Positions 13,731-23,324 of a stretch of 29,427 nt of DNA are shown here, one piece after another (the first letter of the stretch is position 1; every line of letters starts with the position of its first letter). A program made the position numbers and the translations under genes. This stretch comes from Clostridiales bacterium UBA1763. GTDB taxonomy: Bacteria; Bacillota; Clostridia; Oscillospirales; Oscillospiraceae. A model generated the notes under the pieces. The model was not told where the DNA came from, did no database searches, and was given only the letters and a program-made list of their open reading frames with translations. The stretch lies in assembly GCA_002314685.1 (NCBI GenBank), contig DCHB01000038.1, positions 1 to 29,427 of the forward strand, given 5' to 3'.

Positions 13731-15278
13731 TTGGATGAGCAGTTCGCAATAGAAATGCTGAACATTACCAAAATTTTTCCCGGCATAATTGCAAACGACA
13801 ACATCACCCTTCAGCTCAAAAAAGGCGAAATTCACGCCCTGCTCGGCGAAAACGGAGCAGGCAAATCAACCCTAATGAGCGTTCTTTTCGGATTATATCA
13901 GCCTGAGCGCGGTGTAATCAAAAAGGACGGCGTTGAGGTAAAAATCAATGACCCGAACGATGCAAATGACCTCGGCATAGGCATGGTGCATCAGCACTTC
14001 AAGCTCGTTGAGTGCTTCTCCGTACTCGACAACATCATTCTCGGCGTTGAGCCAGCTTCAAAGCTCGGTCTTCTCAAGAAGGACGAGGCTCGCCGCAGAA
14101 TTGTAGATCTGAGCGAGAAATACGGTCTGCACGTTGAGCCCGATGCCATTATTGAGGACATCACCGTCGGTATGCAGCAGAGAACTGAAATTCTCAAGAT
14201 GCTCTACCGCGAAAATGAGATACTCATTTTCGACGAGCCTACCGCAGTTTTGACTCCGCAGGAAATTGACGAGCTCATGCGCATCATGAAAAGCCTTGCC
14301 GCTGAGGGCAAGAGCATACTTTTCATCTCGCACAAGCTCAATGAGATCATGGCTGTTGCCGACCGCTGCACCGTATTGCGCAAGGGCAAGTACATAGGCA
14401 CAGTCGAAACAAAGAACACCACCGTTGAGGAGCTTTCCGCAATGATGGTCGGCAGAAACGTAAACTTCCACGTTGAGAAAAAGCCCGCTAATAAGGGCGA
14501 TGTCGTGCTTGAGGTTGAAGGTCTTACCGTCGCCTCCAAGGTGCATAGCAACGACGCGGTCAAGGATGTTTCCTTCAAGGTGCGTGCAGGTGAAATCGTC
14601 TGCATAGCAGGCATCGACGGCAACGGTCAAACCGAGCTTGTTTACGGCATTACAGGTCTTGAGCCCGCGAAGAAGGGCTCTGTCAAGCTCAACGGCAAGG
14701 ACATTACAAAGGCATCAATCCGCAAGAGAAACACCTCGGGCATGAGCCATATCCCCGAGGACAGACATAAGCACGGTCTTGTGCTTGACTACTCTCTTGA
14801 ATATAACCTCATTTTGCAGACCTACTTTAACAGTCAGTTCACCGACAAGGCGGGTTTCTTAAAGCGCAAACCCATCCGCGAATACGCCGACAAGCTCATT
14901 GAGATGTACGACATTCGCTCAGGTCAGGGTCCCATTACAGCAACACGCAGTATGTCGGGCGGCAATCAGCAGAAGGCTATTATTGCCCGTGAGATTGACA
15001 AAAATCCCGACCTGCTCGTCGCTGTTCAGCCGACAAGAGGTCTTGACGTAGGCGCAATTGAGTATATCCACAAGCAGCTTGTTGCTCAGCGCGATGCAGG
15101 CAAGGCGTGTCTGCTTATCTCGCTCGAGCTTGATGAGGTCATGGACCTGCCCGACAGAATTCTCGTTATGTACGAGGGTGAGATAGTCGGCGAGTTCAAC
15201 CCGAAGGAAACCGATGAGAAGGAGCTCGGCCTGTATATGGCTGGTGCTAAGAGAAGGGCGGTGCAAGATGAAAACTAA
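13731..15278 (+). CDS. nupO: Nucleoside ABC transporter ATP-binding protein (two ABC domains)
   Basis: This 515-residue ATPase energises nucleoside import together with the BMP receptor and NupP/NupQ. It is a fused double-ABC protein of the RbsA/NupO type. Domain 1 (about 5-245) has Walker A GENGAGKST (39-47) and Walker B LIFDEPTAVLT. Domain 2 (about 260-505) has a degenerate Walker A, GIDGNGQTE, the signature SMSGGNQQKA and a degenerate Walker B, LLVAVQPTRGLD. Degeneracy in the second site is normal for this family. The start is TTG 13731, nine bases after GGGGGAGG; no ATG lies in frame nearby. Confidence 0.93.
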   Translation: MDEQFAIEMLNITKIFPGIIANDNITLQLKKGEIHALLGENGAGKSTLMSVLFGLYQPERGVIKKDGVEVKINDPNDANDLGIGMVHQHFKLVECFSVLDNIILGVEPASKLGLLKKDEARRRIVDLSEKYGLHVEPDAIIEDITVGMQQRTEILKMLYRENEILIFDEPTAVLTPQEIDELMRIMKSLAAEGKSILFISHKLNEIMAVADRCTVLRKGKYIGTVETKNTTVEELSAMMVGRNVNFHVEKKPANKGDVVLEVEGLTVASKVHSNDAVKDVSFKVRAGEIVCIAGIDGNGQTELVYGITGLEPAKKGSVKLNGKDITKASIRKRNTSGMSHIPEDRHKHGLVLDYSLEYNLILQTYFNSQFTDKAGFLKRKPIREYADKLIEMYDIRSGQGPITATRSMSGGNQQKAIIAREIDKNPDLLVAVQPTRGLDVGAIEYIHKQLVAQRDAGKACLLISLELDEVMDLPDRILVMYEGEIVGEFNPKETDEKELGLYMAGAKRRAVQDEN

Positions 15279-16416
15279 ATCCTCCCTTTTGAGAAACAAC
15301 GCCGTTCAGTCTCTGATTTGCTCGCTCGCGTGCGTCATACTCGGCGTATTTATCGGCTATATTGTGCTTCTTTTCATTAACCCCAACGGTGCGGGTAAGG
15401 CTATATCCGCAGTTATTAAGAATTTCTTCTTCTACCCCGCAGGTCCTGCAAGATCCAAATACTTCGGCGGCACACTTGTAAAGGCGGCACCGCTTGTAAT
15501 GTGCTCGCTGTCCATTCTGTTCGCCTACAAGGTCGGTTTGTTTAACATCGGCGTTGCAGGTCAGTATGTTGCAGGTGCAGGCATAAGCATTTACGCCGCA
15601 CTCGCATGGCAGTGCCCGTGGATCGTCTGCCTGCTTCTCGCAATCGCGGCAGGTGCACTGTTCGGCGCTGTATCGGGCGTTCTCAAGGCATACTGCAATG
15701 TCAACGAGGTTATCTCGGGCATTATGCTTAACTGGATCGGACTTTACACGGTCAACATCATCCTTTCAAACGTAAAGGAATCCGCAAGCCCCTACACAAA
15801 CAATATCTCAAGCTTCAACTCCGAGGCAATCCTGCCGACTATGGGACTTGACAAGCTTTTCGGCAACAATCAGTACGTCACAATCGCTGTTCCTCTTGCA
15901 ATTATCGCCGCTATTGTTGTTAAAATCGTTCTTGAAAAGACAAAGTTCGGTTATGAGCTCAGAGCGACGGGCAACAACAAGAATGCCGCTAAATACTGCG
16001 GCATGAAGGAAAAGAGAAACATAATCGTTACTCTGATTATCGGCGGCGGACTCGCAGGTATGGGTGCGGCACTGCTGTACTTAACGGGTATGGAGCAGTG
16101 GTCCTGCTCACAGTCATCCGTCCCCGGTATGGGCTTCAACGGCATAGCCGCGGCATTCCTCGGCTGTCTTGACCCGCTTGGCTCGCTGCTGTCCTCGTTC
16201 TTCATTCAGCACATCACCAACGGCGGCGGCTACGTTGACAAGACAATGTACTGCTCGCAGATATCCGACCTTATCTCCTCGATTATCATTTACCTCTGCG
16301 GCTTCGTTCTATTCTTGAGACAGTCGATTAACTCGAGACTGTCAAGAGCTGAGGAACGCACTGCCGAACGCGAAAAGGAACTTGCCGCAGAAGCGGCACA
16401 GGGAGGTGACAAGTAA
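15268..16416 (+). CDS. nupP: Nucleoside ABC transporter permease 1
   Basis: The 382-residue membrane protein belongs to the BPD_transp_2 (branched-chain amino acid/ribose-type) permeases. About nine to ten helices are visible. It has the family segments KAAPLVMCSLSILFAYKVGLFNIGVAGQ (quoted in part: GLFNIGVAGQ) and the cytoplasmic coupling region GYELRATGNNKNAAKYCGM. ATG 15268 is preferred over upstream in-frame codons: it overlaps the nupO stop by 11 bases and fits the basic N-terminus (MKTKSSLLRNN). The C-terminus is charged and rich in Glu and Ala. Confidence 0.92.
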   Translation: MKTKSSLLRNNAVQSLICSLACVILGVFIGYIVLLFINPNGAGKAISAVIKNFFFYPAGPARSKYFGGTLVKAAPLVMCSLSILFAYKVGLFNIGVAGQYVAGAGISIYAALAWQCPWIVCLLLAIAAGALFGAVSGVLKAYCNVNEVISGIMLNWIGLYTVNIILSNVKESASPYTNNISSFNSEAILPTMGLDKLFGNNQYVTIAVPLAIIAAIVVKIVLEKTKFGYELRATGNNKNAAKYCGMKEKRNIIVTLIIGGGLAGMGAALLYLTGMEQWSCSQSSVPGMGFNGIAAAFLGCLDPLGSLLSSFFIQHITNGGGYVDKTMYCSQISDLISSIIIYLCGFVLFLRQSINSRLSRAEERTAEREKELAAEAAQGGDK

Positions 16417-17357
16417 TGTTATTGCTTATTCAGTACACTCTGATATTTGCTTCCGTTCTCATTCTTGTCGCACTCGGCGGCTGTATATCCGAGCATTCGG
16501 GCGTTATCAATCTCGGTCTTGAGGGCATAATGGTTATCGGCGCACTCGGCGGTGCTCTTATGATGAAATATATGCCCGCTGACGCTTCCGCTTTTGCCAC
16601 GATAGTCTGCACTGTTGCTATGGCAATCCTTGCAGGTGTTATCTATTCTGCCCTGCTCGCAGTTGCCTGCATTAACTTCAAGGCAGACCAGACAATAGTC
16701 GGCACTGCGCTTAATATGCTCGGCGTTGCCGCGGCAACTGTCATCGTCAAGGCTATTAACACTGCTGAAAATCCCGACAATGTTTCCTCGGAAATTCAGT
16801 ACATTGCTCAGAAGAAGGCATTTCTCGTAAACATCGGCAGCTTTGAGTTCAACTGGTTCATGCTGCTTGCTCTTATCGCACTCGTGCTTGTCGCAATTAT
16901 GCTGTACCGCACCCGCTTCGGCTTAAGGCTTATGGCTTGCGGTGAGCATCCTCAGGCGGCGGCATCTGTCGGTATTGATGTTCTCAAAATGCGTTGGGCA
17001 GGCGTTCTGCTCTCGGGTGCACTCGGCGGTCTCGGCGGTCTTGTGTATATCACCGCAGGCGTCAGCCAGTGGAAATTCGAGGTCGGCGTTGCGGGCTTCG
17101 GCTTCCTTGCTCTCGCAGTTATGATTTTCGGTCAGTGGAAGCCTAAGCACATTGCATGGGCGGCACTGCTGTTCGGTATGTTCCGCGCTCTGTCGAACGT
17201 CTATTCGGGCTTCGACTTCCTCGCGGCACTGCACATCCCCAGCGGCATTTATAACATGATGCCGTACATAATCTCACTCGTAGTCCTCGCACTTACCTCC
17301 AAGAGCTCAAGAGCTCCTAAGGCAGAGGGCATCCCCTACGAAAAGGGAATGAGATAA
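16416..17357 (+). CDS. nupQ: Nucleoside ABC transporter permease 2
   Basis: This 313-residue permease forms the heterodimeric channel with NupP. It has about eight hydrophobic segments, the N-terminal GCISEHSGVINLGLEGIMV motif typical of the partner permease, and the coupling loop FGLRLMACGEHPQAAASVGID near residue 170. The ATG shares its A with the nupP stop (TAATG) and is preceded by GGAGGTGA, so translation is coupled. It is the last gene of the transporter unit and is followed by a strong bidirectional terminator. Confidence 0.93.
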   Translation: MLLLIQYTLIFASVLILVALGGCISEHSGVINLGLEGIMVIGALGGALMMKYMPADASAFATIVCTVAMAILAGVIYSALLAVACINFKADQTIVGTALNMLGVAAATVIVKAINTAENPDNVSSEIQYIAQKKAFLVNIGSFEFNWFMLLALIALVLVAIMLYRTRFGLRLMACGEHPQAAASVGIDVLKMRWAGVLLSGALGGLGGLVYITAGVSQWKFEVGVAGFGFLALAVMIFGQWKPKHIAWAALLFGMFRALSNVYSGFDFLAALHIPSGIYNMMPYIISLVVLALTSKSSRAPKAEGIPYEKGMR

Positions 17358-17365
17358 AATAAAGT

Positions 17366-17408
17366 AAAAAAAGCAGGTGTGAAATTATTATTCCACACCT
17401 GCTTTTTT
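17366..17408. terminator. Bidirectional intrinsic terminator
   Basis: A stem of about 15 bp (17367-17381 with 17394-17408) has a 12-base AT-rich loop. A-runs and T-runs at both ends let it serve nupQ on the plus strand and the recJ operon on the minus strand. Confidence 0.9.
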
Positions 17409-17856
17409 ATATCATTGAGCCTACGGAGATTACTCCGCAGGTTACGGCAAGGACTATAAGTCCCGCCGCGGCAACGCCGAGTGCGATTGCGGGCATCGCC
17501 CTTTTAAGCCGCATATCCAAAAGTGAGGCAACAAGTGCGCCCGTCCACGCCCCCGTCCCGGGGAGAGGAATTGCGACAAGAACAAACAAGCCCCAAAAGC
17601 TGTACTTTTTGACCTTCTGCGCTTCCTTTGAGCCCTTATCCTCAAGCCAGCTTGTGAATTTTACGAGTATACTATGCTCCTTTAGCCACTCGATTACAAG
17701 CCTCGTGAGCAGTATCAAAAACGGAATGGGCAGAAGATTGCCCGCAAAGCCCACGGCAAATGCAAGCCACGGGTCGAGCCCTGATGCCACTCCTACGGGT
17801 ATTGCTCCCCTTATTTCAAGCACGGGAAGCATCGCGGTTACAAAGGTTTTGAACAT
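17407..17856 (-). CDS. COG2426 / small multidrug export-family membrane protein
   Basis: This 149-residue protein has four to five hydrophobic segments. It carries the motifs of the family annotated as 'small multi-drug export protein' (PF06695): LPVLEIRGAIPVGVASG at the start, FAGNLLPIPFLIL, and IPLPGTGAWTGALVASLL near residue 95. The transport function of this family is poorly documented, so the name should not be taken as proof of drug export. It is last in the recJ-relA-dtd-MBL unit, 16 bases after the hydrolase gene. Its stop overlaps the terminator stem. Confidence 0.85.
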   Translation of the reverse strand: MFKTFVTAMLPVLEIRGAIPVGVASGLDPWLAFAVGFAGNLLPIPFLILLTRLVIEWLKEHSILVKFTSWLEDKGSKEAQKVKKYSFWGLFVLVAIPLPGTGAWTGALVASLLDMRLKRAMPAIALGVAAAGLIVLAVTCGVISVGSMI

Positions 17857-17872
17857 TTACACTCTCCGAAAA

Positions 17873-18487
17873 TCAGAACTTTGCCATTGCCTCTCTGCAA
17901 TAGTGATTAAAGCGTCTTTCGCGCTCAAGGCTCGATCCGTCCATGTGCCCCGGATATACCTCATAGTCGCCTGCAAGCATACAAAGACGCTTGAGTGACT
18001 GCATTTCCTGAGTCATATCGCCGCCGGGGAGATCTGTTCTGCCGCAGCTGCCTCTGAAAAGAGTGTCGCCCGTGAACAGTGCGTCGCCGCAGATAAGGCA
18101 GACTCCGCCCGGTGTATGTCCCGGGGTTGCAAGCACGGTAAACTCGAGCCCCGCCTCGAATATCTGCTGCCCGTCGTCATAGTATTTGCCGCCGTCGGGC
18201 ATCTTGAACTTCATGGCGCTCATGCCGGGCTCATAGCCCTCATCGCGTTGATTTATATACATACAACAGCCCGTCTCGGTCATAAGCTCGTTTACCGCAC
18301 CGACATGGTCGTAGTGACCGTGAGTGAGCATAATTGCGCGGCAGATAAGCTTGTTGCCCTCGATGTAATCGAGTATTGTGTTGCTCTCGTCGCCTGGGTC
18401 GATTACGACGCACTCGAGTGTGTCCTCGTTTACGACAACGTAGCAGTTTGTTTCAAGCTGACCTACGGGTATGGTTTTAATATTCAT
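17873..18487 (-). CDS. Metallo-beta-lactamase-fold hydrolase (glyoxalase II-like)
   Basis: The 204-residue protein has the complete dinuclear metal site of the MBL fold: HGHYDH (H56, H58, D60, H61), PGHTPGG (His near 122), TGDTLF (Asp near 141) and YPGHMDG (His near 180). Length and the GRTDLPGGD segment match the short glyoxalase II-like / YcbL-type hydrolases often found next to relA and dtd in Firmicutes. The substrate is unknown; a thioester such as S-lactoylglutathione is only an analogy, and Clostridia usually lack glutathione. It begins two bases after dtd. Confidence 0.9.
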   Translation of the reverse strand: MNIKTIPVGQLETNCYVVVNEDTLECVVIDPGDESNTILDYIEGNKLICRAIMLTHGHYDHVGAVNELMTETGCCMYINQRDEGYEPGMSAMKFKMPDGGKYYDDGQQIFEAGLEFTVLATPGHTPGGVCLICGDALFTGDTLFRGSCGRTDLPGGDMTQEMQSLKRLCMLAGDYEVYPGHMDGSSLERERRFNHYCREAMAKF

Positions 18488-18489
18488 TA

Positions 18490-18933
18490 TTACAGTTCCT
18501 TTGTATCGAGAATAATGGTTACGGGACCGTCGTTTATAGACTCGACCTTCATTTCCGCGCCGAATTCACCCGTACTCACCTCAAATCCGCGCTCACGGCA
18601 CTGCTTGATGACAAGCTCGTAAAGCGGGATTGCGGTGTCGGGGCGTGCCGCCTTTGAAAAGCCGGGTCTGCGGGATTTGCAGTCGGCAAAAAGCGTAAAC
18701 TGACTTATTATAAGAAGCTCGGCACCCGCATCGAGAGGATTGACGTTCATTTTGCCGTCAGCATCCTCGAAAACACGCAGACCGCAGATTTTGTCTGCAA
18801 TTTTCATCGCCTCCGCCTCGGTATCCTCAGCGTGAACACCGAGCAATACGAGAAAGCCCTTGCCTATTTTGCTTTTGATTTCGCCTCCGATTGCTACGGA
18901 TGCACTGTCAACTCTTGTTAAAACAGCTCTCAT
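18490..18933 (-). CDS. dtd: D-aminoacyl-tRNA deacylase
   Basis: Dtd hydrolyses D-amino acids (and misloaded glycine) from tRNA, a chiral proofreading step in translation. The 147-residue length is standard. Both active-site motifs are present: SQFTLFAD (77-84) and NDGPVT (134-139). The N-terminal MRAVLTRV and SKSRRP-like CKSRRPGF segments also match. The ATG overlaps the relA stop by four bases, giving tight coupling. Confidence 0.96.
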   Translation of the reverse strand: MRAVLTRVDSASVAIGGEIKSKIGKGFLVLLGVHAEDTEAEAMKIADKICGLRVFEDADGKMNVNPLDAGAELLIISQFTLFADCKSRRPGFSKAARPDTAIPLYELVIKQCRERGFEVSTGEFGAEMKVESINDGPVTIILDTKEL

Positions 18934-21179
18934 GATTTTCCTCCGTTTCTGTTTACCTCGACTACACCCTTTATGCCACGCAATCTGTTGATTACAGTCT
19001 GAAGCTCGTCAAGGCTCTTCGTTTCAAGTGTTATTACTACGAGGCTTTTATCGCCCGTATCTCTTGCATTTATTGTTCGCACCTTTGAATTGAGTGCGTT
19101 CATTACCGTTGCAATATCCATTACAAGCCCGCTTCTCTCGCGGGATACAACGGTTATAGTCGTTGTATAGGTCTCGCGTATCTCGTCAGCCCAGCTGACA
19201 TCAATCCAGCGCCCTATATCCTCGGGCTTATCGTTTCTTCGCTTTGCATTCTCACAGTCAATTCTGTGTATTGAAACGCCCTGCCCGCGGGTAATGTAGC
19301 CGATTATGCCGTCACCCGGGATAGGCGTACAGCAGCGCGAAAACTTTATAAGGCAATTATCAATTCCCTCGACAAGCACACCGTGCACGGGCTTGACTGT
19401 TCTTTTTGCCTGCTGTTCTCTGCGCTCGGCTGCCTCGGTCACTTTATCGAGCACCGTGCGCTTTTCCGTTGAATGCTGAAGTCTTGAAAGCTCGTCCTTT
19501 ATGCGGTTGACAGCTCTCGTAGCCGCCATTCCGCCGTAGCCTATCGCGGCATACATCTCATCAAGCGAGGCATAGGACACCTTTTTCAAAAGCTGAGGGA
19601 GAATATCCTCGCCCGTTATATCGTCCATGCGAAGCCCCTTGCTTTTCAGCTCGGCTTCAAACATTTCTCTGCCGCGGACAATATTTTCCTCGCGGCGCTC
19701 CTTCTTGAACCACTGCTTTATCTTTGTACGCGCCGATACGCTCTTTGCTATATTCAGCCAATCGCGGCTCGGTCCGGGGGCATTTTTACCCGTGCGCACC
19801 TCGACTATATCGCCGTTTTGCAGTACATGGTCAAAGGTTACGATTCTGCCGTTTACGGATGCACCCACCATGCTGTTGCCTACTGCCGAGTGTATAGAAT
19901 ACGCAAAGTCAATGGGCGTTGCGCCCGCGGGGAGATTTATAACGTCGCCCTTCGGCGAGAACACGAATACCTCGTCGGCGAACATATCAATCTTGAGATT
20001 GTGGAAAAAGTCTGTTGCGTCGGACTCCTGCTGACTTTCAAGCAGTCTGCGCACCCACGCAAACTTCTCCTCATCGCCGTTTTTTATGCCCGTATCGCCT
20101 ATTTTATATTTCCAGTGCGCCGCGATGCCGTATTCAGCCGTGCGGTGCATATCCCACGTTCTTATCTGCACCTCAAAGGGAATGCCCTCGGAGCCTATTA
20201 CCGTCGTATGCACGCTCTGATACATATTCGGCTTCGGGGTTGAGATATAGTCCTTAAACCTACCCGGGACGGGCTTGAACATATCATGGATTATGCCGAG
20301 AACATTGTAGCAATCGGGTATTGTATCGACTATTACACGGAAGGCACAGAGATCAAAAATGCCGTTTATGTCGAGCTTCTGAGCATACATTTTGCGGTAA
20401 ATGCTGTATATATGCTTAATTCGGCTGTAAACGGTGACGTGCAGTCCGTCCTCCTCAAGACGCTTTCTCATCTTGTCCTCGACGATTGACATGAAGCTCT
20501 CGAGCGTCGCCCTGCGTTCCTGCAGAGTGTTCATTATCTCGTTATAGCCCGTCGGGTCGAGGTACATAAGAGCGAGGTCCTCAAGCTCCCATTTTGCCTT
20601 CTGCATACCGAGGCGGTGAGCGATAGGCGCATAAATCTCCATTGTTTCGAGAGATTTGCTTCTCTGCTTTTCCTCGGTCTGATACGCCATTGTGCGCATA
20701 TTGTGCAGTCTGTCGGCAATTTTTATCAGGATGACGCGGATATCCTTTGCCATTGCCATGAGCATTTTGCGCAGATTTTCCATCTGCTCGTCTTCCTTGC
20801 TCGTGTACTGCACTCGGGTAAGCTTTGTGACACCCTCGACAATATTTGCAACGGGCTCACCGAACTGACGCGCAATATCGTGATGCGTAAGCTGAGTGTC
20901 CTCGATTACATCGTGCAAAAGTGCCGCGACAACCGAGTCCTCGTCAAGTCCCATGTCAACGGAAATGTCCGCCGCGGCTACACAGTGAGACACGTACGGT
21001 GAGCCGTCCTTGCGAAGCTGTCCCGAATGGGCAAGCCGCGCAGTCTCGTAAGCCGCACGAAGTCTGCCCATGTCCATCTCAATACCGCCGCTGACAATTT
21101 TCTGCGTCAGCTCCTCAAACATGGCATCGGGGTCAAGCGGAGTAATATTCAGATTTTCCGTGCCTTTGTCTGAGTGCAT
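18930..21179 (-). CDS. relA: Bifunctional (p)ppGpp synthetase/hydrolase
   Basis: This 749-residue long RSH protein makes and degrades the alarmone (p)ppGpp. The hydrolase HD domain is intact (H65, H89-D90, E93-D94 in LLHDVIEDT). The synthetase domain has YSRIKHIYSIYRKM (about 251-264) and RFKDYISTPKPNMYQSVH (about 307-324). The RFKD loop is the type found in bifunctional Rel enzymes, not in synthetase-only RelA. A TGS domain (about 405-465, EVFVFSPKGDV), a helical/zinc-finger region with CCTPIPGD and a C-terminal ACT domain follow. It starts one base after recJ. A second methionine at residue 20 is possible but has no visible ribosome-binding site. Confidence 0.97.
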   Translation of the reverse strand: MHSDKGTENLNITPLDPDAMFEELTQKIVSGGIEMDMGRLRAAYETARLAHSGQLRKDGSPYVSHCVAAADISVDMGLDEDSVVAALLHDVIEDTQLTHHDIARQFGEPVANIVEGVTKLTRVQYTSKEDEQMENLRKMLMAMAKDIRVILIKIADRLHNMRTMAYQTEEKQRSKSLETMEIYAPIAHRLGMQKAKWELEDLALMYLDPTGYNEIMNTLQERRATLESFMSIVEDKMRKRLEEDGLHVTVYSRIKHIYSIYRKMYAQKLDINGIFDLCAFRVIVDTIPDCYNVLGIIHDMFKPVPGRFKDYISTPKPNMYQSVHTTVIGSEGIPFEVQIRTWDMHRTAEYGIAAHWKYKIGDTGIKNGDEEKFAWVRRLLESQQESDATDFFHNLKIDMFADEVFVFSPKGDVINLPAGATPIDFAYSIHSAVGNSMVGASVNGRIVTFDHVLQNGDIVEVRTGKNAPGPSRDWLNIAKSVSARTKIKQWFKKERREENIVRGREMFEAELKSKGLRMDDITGEDILPQLLKKVSYASLDEMYAAIGYGGMAATRAVNRIKDELSRLQHSTEKRTVLDKVTEAAERREQQAKRTVKPVHGVLVEGIDNCLIKFSRCCTPIPGDGIIGYITRGQGVSIHRIDCENAKRRNDKPEDIGRWIDVSWADEIRETYTTTITVVSRERSGLVMDIATVMNALNSKVRTINARDTGDKSLVVITLETKSLDELQTVINRLRGIKGVVEVNRNGGKS

Positions 21180-21180
21180 T

Positions 21181-23196
21181 TTAATATCTCGCTTTCAAGC
21201 GTTTGATTATCGGTGAATCCTCAAGATTTACCTTAGACGAGCCCGACACGATTTTCGCTCCGAACACACTGTCGGGCTTTAATCTGTGCAGCAATCCGAG
21301 CTCGCACAGCGCAATAAGGCAGATGCAGAAGCGCTCCGGCTCAAGTCCCTTGGGGCACTGACGGATAATGCCGTCAATATCCGCGGCAACAGCACCGCCC
21401 GCCGCCTGAAGCTTACGCCACGCACGCACGAATGCGCCTCTGTCGGGGCAGTATGCCGCCGCCTCGCGCAGGGGCAGCTGTGACGAATGTCCGAGCATTT
21501 TCATGCACAGCGGCTTAGGGTCATGGCGGCGTACCGCCACGATTTGAAGCTGAACAGTGCTTCGGTATCTGAATTCATTTATCTGCGGAGTGAACGCAAT
21601 ATCTATGCGGTCGCCGACATTTGCATTGAGGTCTGCCTCGGTGTGTGAAAAATAGACGCACTCAAAGCTCTCACCTCTGAAATTGACTATAAAGCGCAGA
21701 TGTCTGCCGCCGCCTATCGGCGTTACCTTATCGAGCTTTGCGCCCGAAATGCACATAACTGGCTTCGGGTTTCCGCTTCCGAAGGGCTCAAGGCGGTTGA
21801 GCGATTCAACCCCGTCCATATCGAGCAGCGAGGGATTTATTACCTCGAGGTCGCAGTTGAGTGTTGGAAGCTCAAGATTTTTGTTTTCAAGGTAATATTT
21901 GCGGAATGCCTGGCAGAAGCCTTCAAGCTTTTCCTTTTTGATGTTCAGTCCCGCGGCAAGCGCGTGCCCTCCGAAGCCCTCAAGATGCTCGGCACAAGCC
22001 GACAGCGCATCGAAAAGGTTGAAGCCCGCATAGCTTCGGCACGAGCCCTTGCCCTTTTCTCCGTCAAGGCAAATCATTATTGTCGGCAGTGAATACTGCT
22101 CTGCAAGCTTTGATGCGGCTATTCCGATAACGCCTTGATGCCATTTTTCGCTCGCAAGCACTATCGGTGTCTCGGGATTTTGCCCCGACATCATGCGTGA
22201 GGCGTCCTCCCAGATATCCGTTTCGAGTGCCTGACGGCGGCGGTTAAGCTCGCAAAGCTCGGTTGCAAGCAGGTTTGCCTCAGCCTCATCACGCGTAAGC
22301 AGGAGCTTTCCCGCAACAGACACACAGCCGAGTCTGCCCGCGGCATTGAGCCTCGGTGCAAGCGTAAAGCCTATCGTCGATGAGGAGACCTTTTTGTTTT
22401 CCATTCCCGCCTCACGAAGCAGGGCGGCAATTCCGGGGCGCACGGTTTCATCTATGTATTTTAAGCCCTCGCGGACAATATATCGGTTTTCTCCCGTAAG
22501 CGGCACGACATCGGCAACAGTTCCTATTGCCGCAAAATCCGCATACTTTTTTATTACAGCCTCACTGTCGCCCTCGACGGCGCAAACGAGCTTCAGCGCA
22601 ACACCCACGCCCGCAAGGTCTTTATTCGGATATGTGCAGGCATCCTGCTTCGGGTCAATTACGGCAGCCGCCTTCGGCAAGGTCTGCTCTCTGCATTCAT
22701 GGTGGTCGGTAATGATTAAATCAACACCGATACCCTTTGCATACTCGACCTCCTCAGACGCAGTTATGCCGCAGTCAACAGTTATAACAAGGCTGACGCC
22801 CTTATCTCTGAGTGCCTTTATTGCCGCGCAGTTTAAGCCGTAGCCCTCCTCAATGCGGTCGGGAATGTAGGGATAGCACTTCACGCCCCTGCCAATAAGC
22901 CAATCGGTCAAGAGGCAGGTTGAGGTTATGCCGTCAACATCATAGTCACCGTAAACGGCAATGCTCTCCCCTTTTTCAAATGCGGCTTTAATTCTCGCAA
23001 CAGCCTTGTCCATGTCCTTGAGTCCGAGAGGCTCGCACAGCGTCTCTGCTCCGCCGCTTAGAAATTGCTGTGCTTCCTCGGGCGTACTGATGCCGCGAAC
23101 GCACAGCATTTCAGCCAAAAGCGGTGTGTAGCCCGCCTGACAAAGTGCCGCTGAATTATCCCCTCTGTCTGTGATTTTCCATTTACTGTAATTCAT
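21181..23196 (-). CDS. recJ: Single-stranded-DNA-specific 5'-3' exonuclease RecJ
   Basis: RecJ degrades single-stranded DNA 5' to 3' in recombination, mismatch and base-excision repair. The 671-residue protein has the DHH-phosphoesterase motifs: DYDVDG (84-89), VDCGITA (about 140-146) and TDHHE (163-167). The DHHA1 domain carries GGHALAAG near residue 400, and an OB-fold region follows near 450-560. About 100 C-terminal residues extend beyond the core, as in many Firmicute RecJ proteins. It is the first gene of a five-gene leftward operon, with a weak ribosome-binding site. Confidence 0.95.
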   Translation of the reverse strand: MNYSKWKITDRGDNSAALCQAGYTPLLAEMLCVRGISTPEEAQQFLSGGAETLCEPLGLKDMDKAVARIKAAFEKGESIAVYGDYDVDGITSTCLLTDWLIGRGVKCYPYIPDRIEEGYGLNCAAIKALRDKGVSLVITVDCGITASEEVEYAKGIGVDLIITDHHECREQTLPKAAAVIDPKQDACTYPNKDLAGVGVALKLVCAVEGDSEAVIKKYADFAAIGTVADVVPLTGENRYIVREGLKYIDETVRPGIAALLREAGMENKKVSSSTIGFTLAPRLNAAGRLGCVSVAGKLLLTRDEAEANLLATELCELNRRRQALETDIWEDASRMMSGQNPETPIVLASEKWHQGVIGIAASKLAEQYSLPTIMICLDGEKGKGSCRSYAGFNLFDALSACAEHLEGFGGHALAAGLNIKKEKLEGFCQAFRKYYLENKNLELPTLNCDLEVINPSLLDMDGVESLNRLEPFGSGNPKPVMCISGAKLDKVTPIGGGRHLRFIVNFRGESFECVYFSHTEADLNANVGDRIDIAFTPQINEFRYRSTVQLQIVAVRRHDPKPLCMKMLGHSSQLPLREAAAYCPDRGAFVRAWRKLQAAGGAVAADIDGIIRQCPKGLEPERFCICLIALCELGLLHRLKPDSVFGAKIVSGSSKVNLEDSPIIKRLKARY

Positions 23197-23233
23197 ATTC
23201 TAACACTACTCATAATAAATATTATAATAGAAT

Positions 23234-23262
23234 ATAATATCAAATACCTTGCCGTTTAGCAA
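23234..23262 (-). promoter_or_regulatory. Candidate promoter of the recJ operon
   Basis: On the minus strand TTGCTA (23262-23257), a 17-base spacer and TATTAT (23239-23234) lie about 38 bases before the recJ ATG. The area is very AT-rich, so neighbouring -10 choices are possible. Confidence 0.5.
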
Positions 23263-23278
23263 GGGTTATCTATAAATA

Positions 23279-23307
23279 TTGACAGATTGAATAAGCAATG
23301 CTAAAAT
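23279..23307 (+). promoter_or_regulatory. Promoter of tRNA-Leu
   Basis: TTGACA (23279-23284), a 17-base spacer and TAAAAT (23302-23307) place the start about 10 bases before the mature tRNA 5' end. Confidence 0.75.
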
Positions 23308-23324
23308 AAAAAGCCGATGTATAT

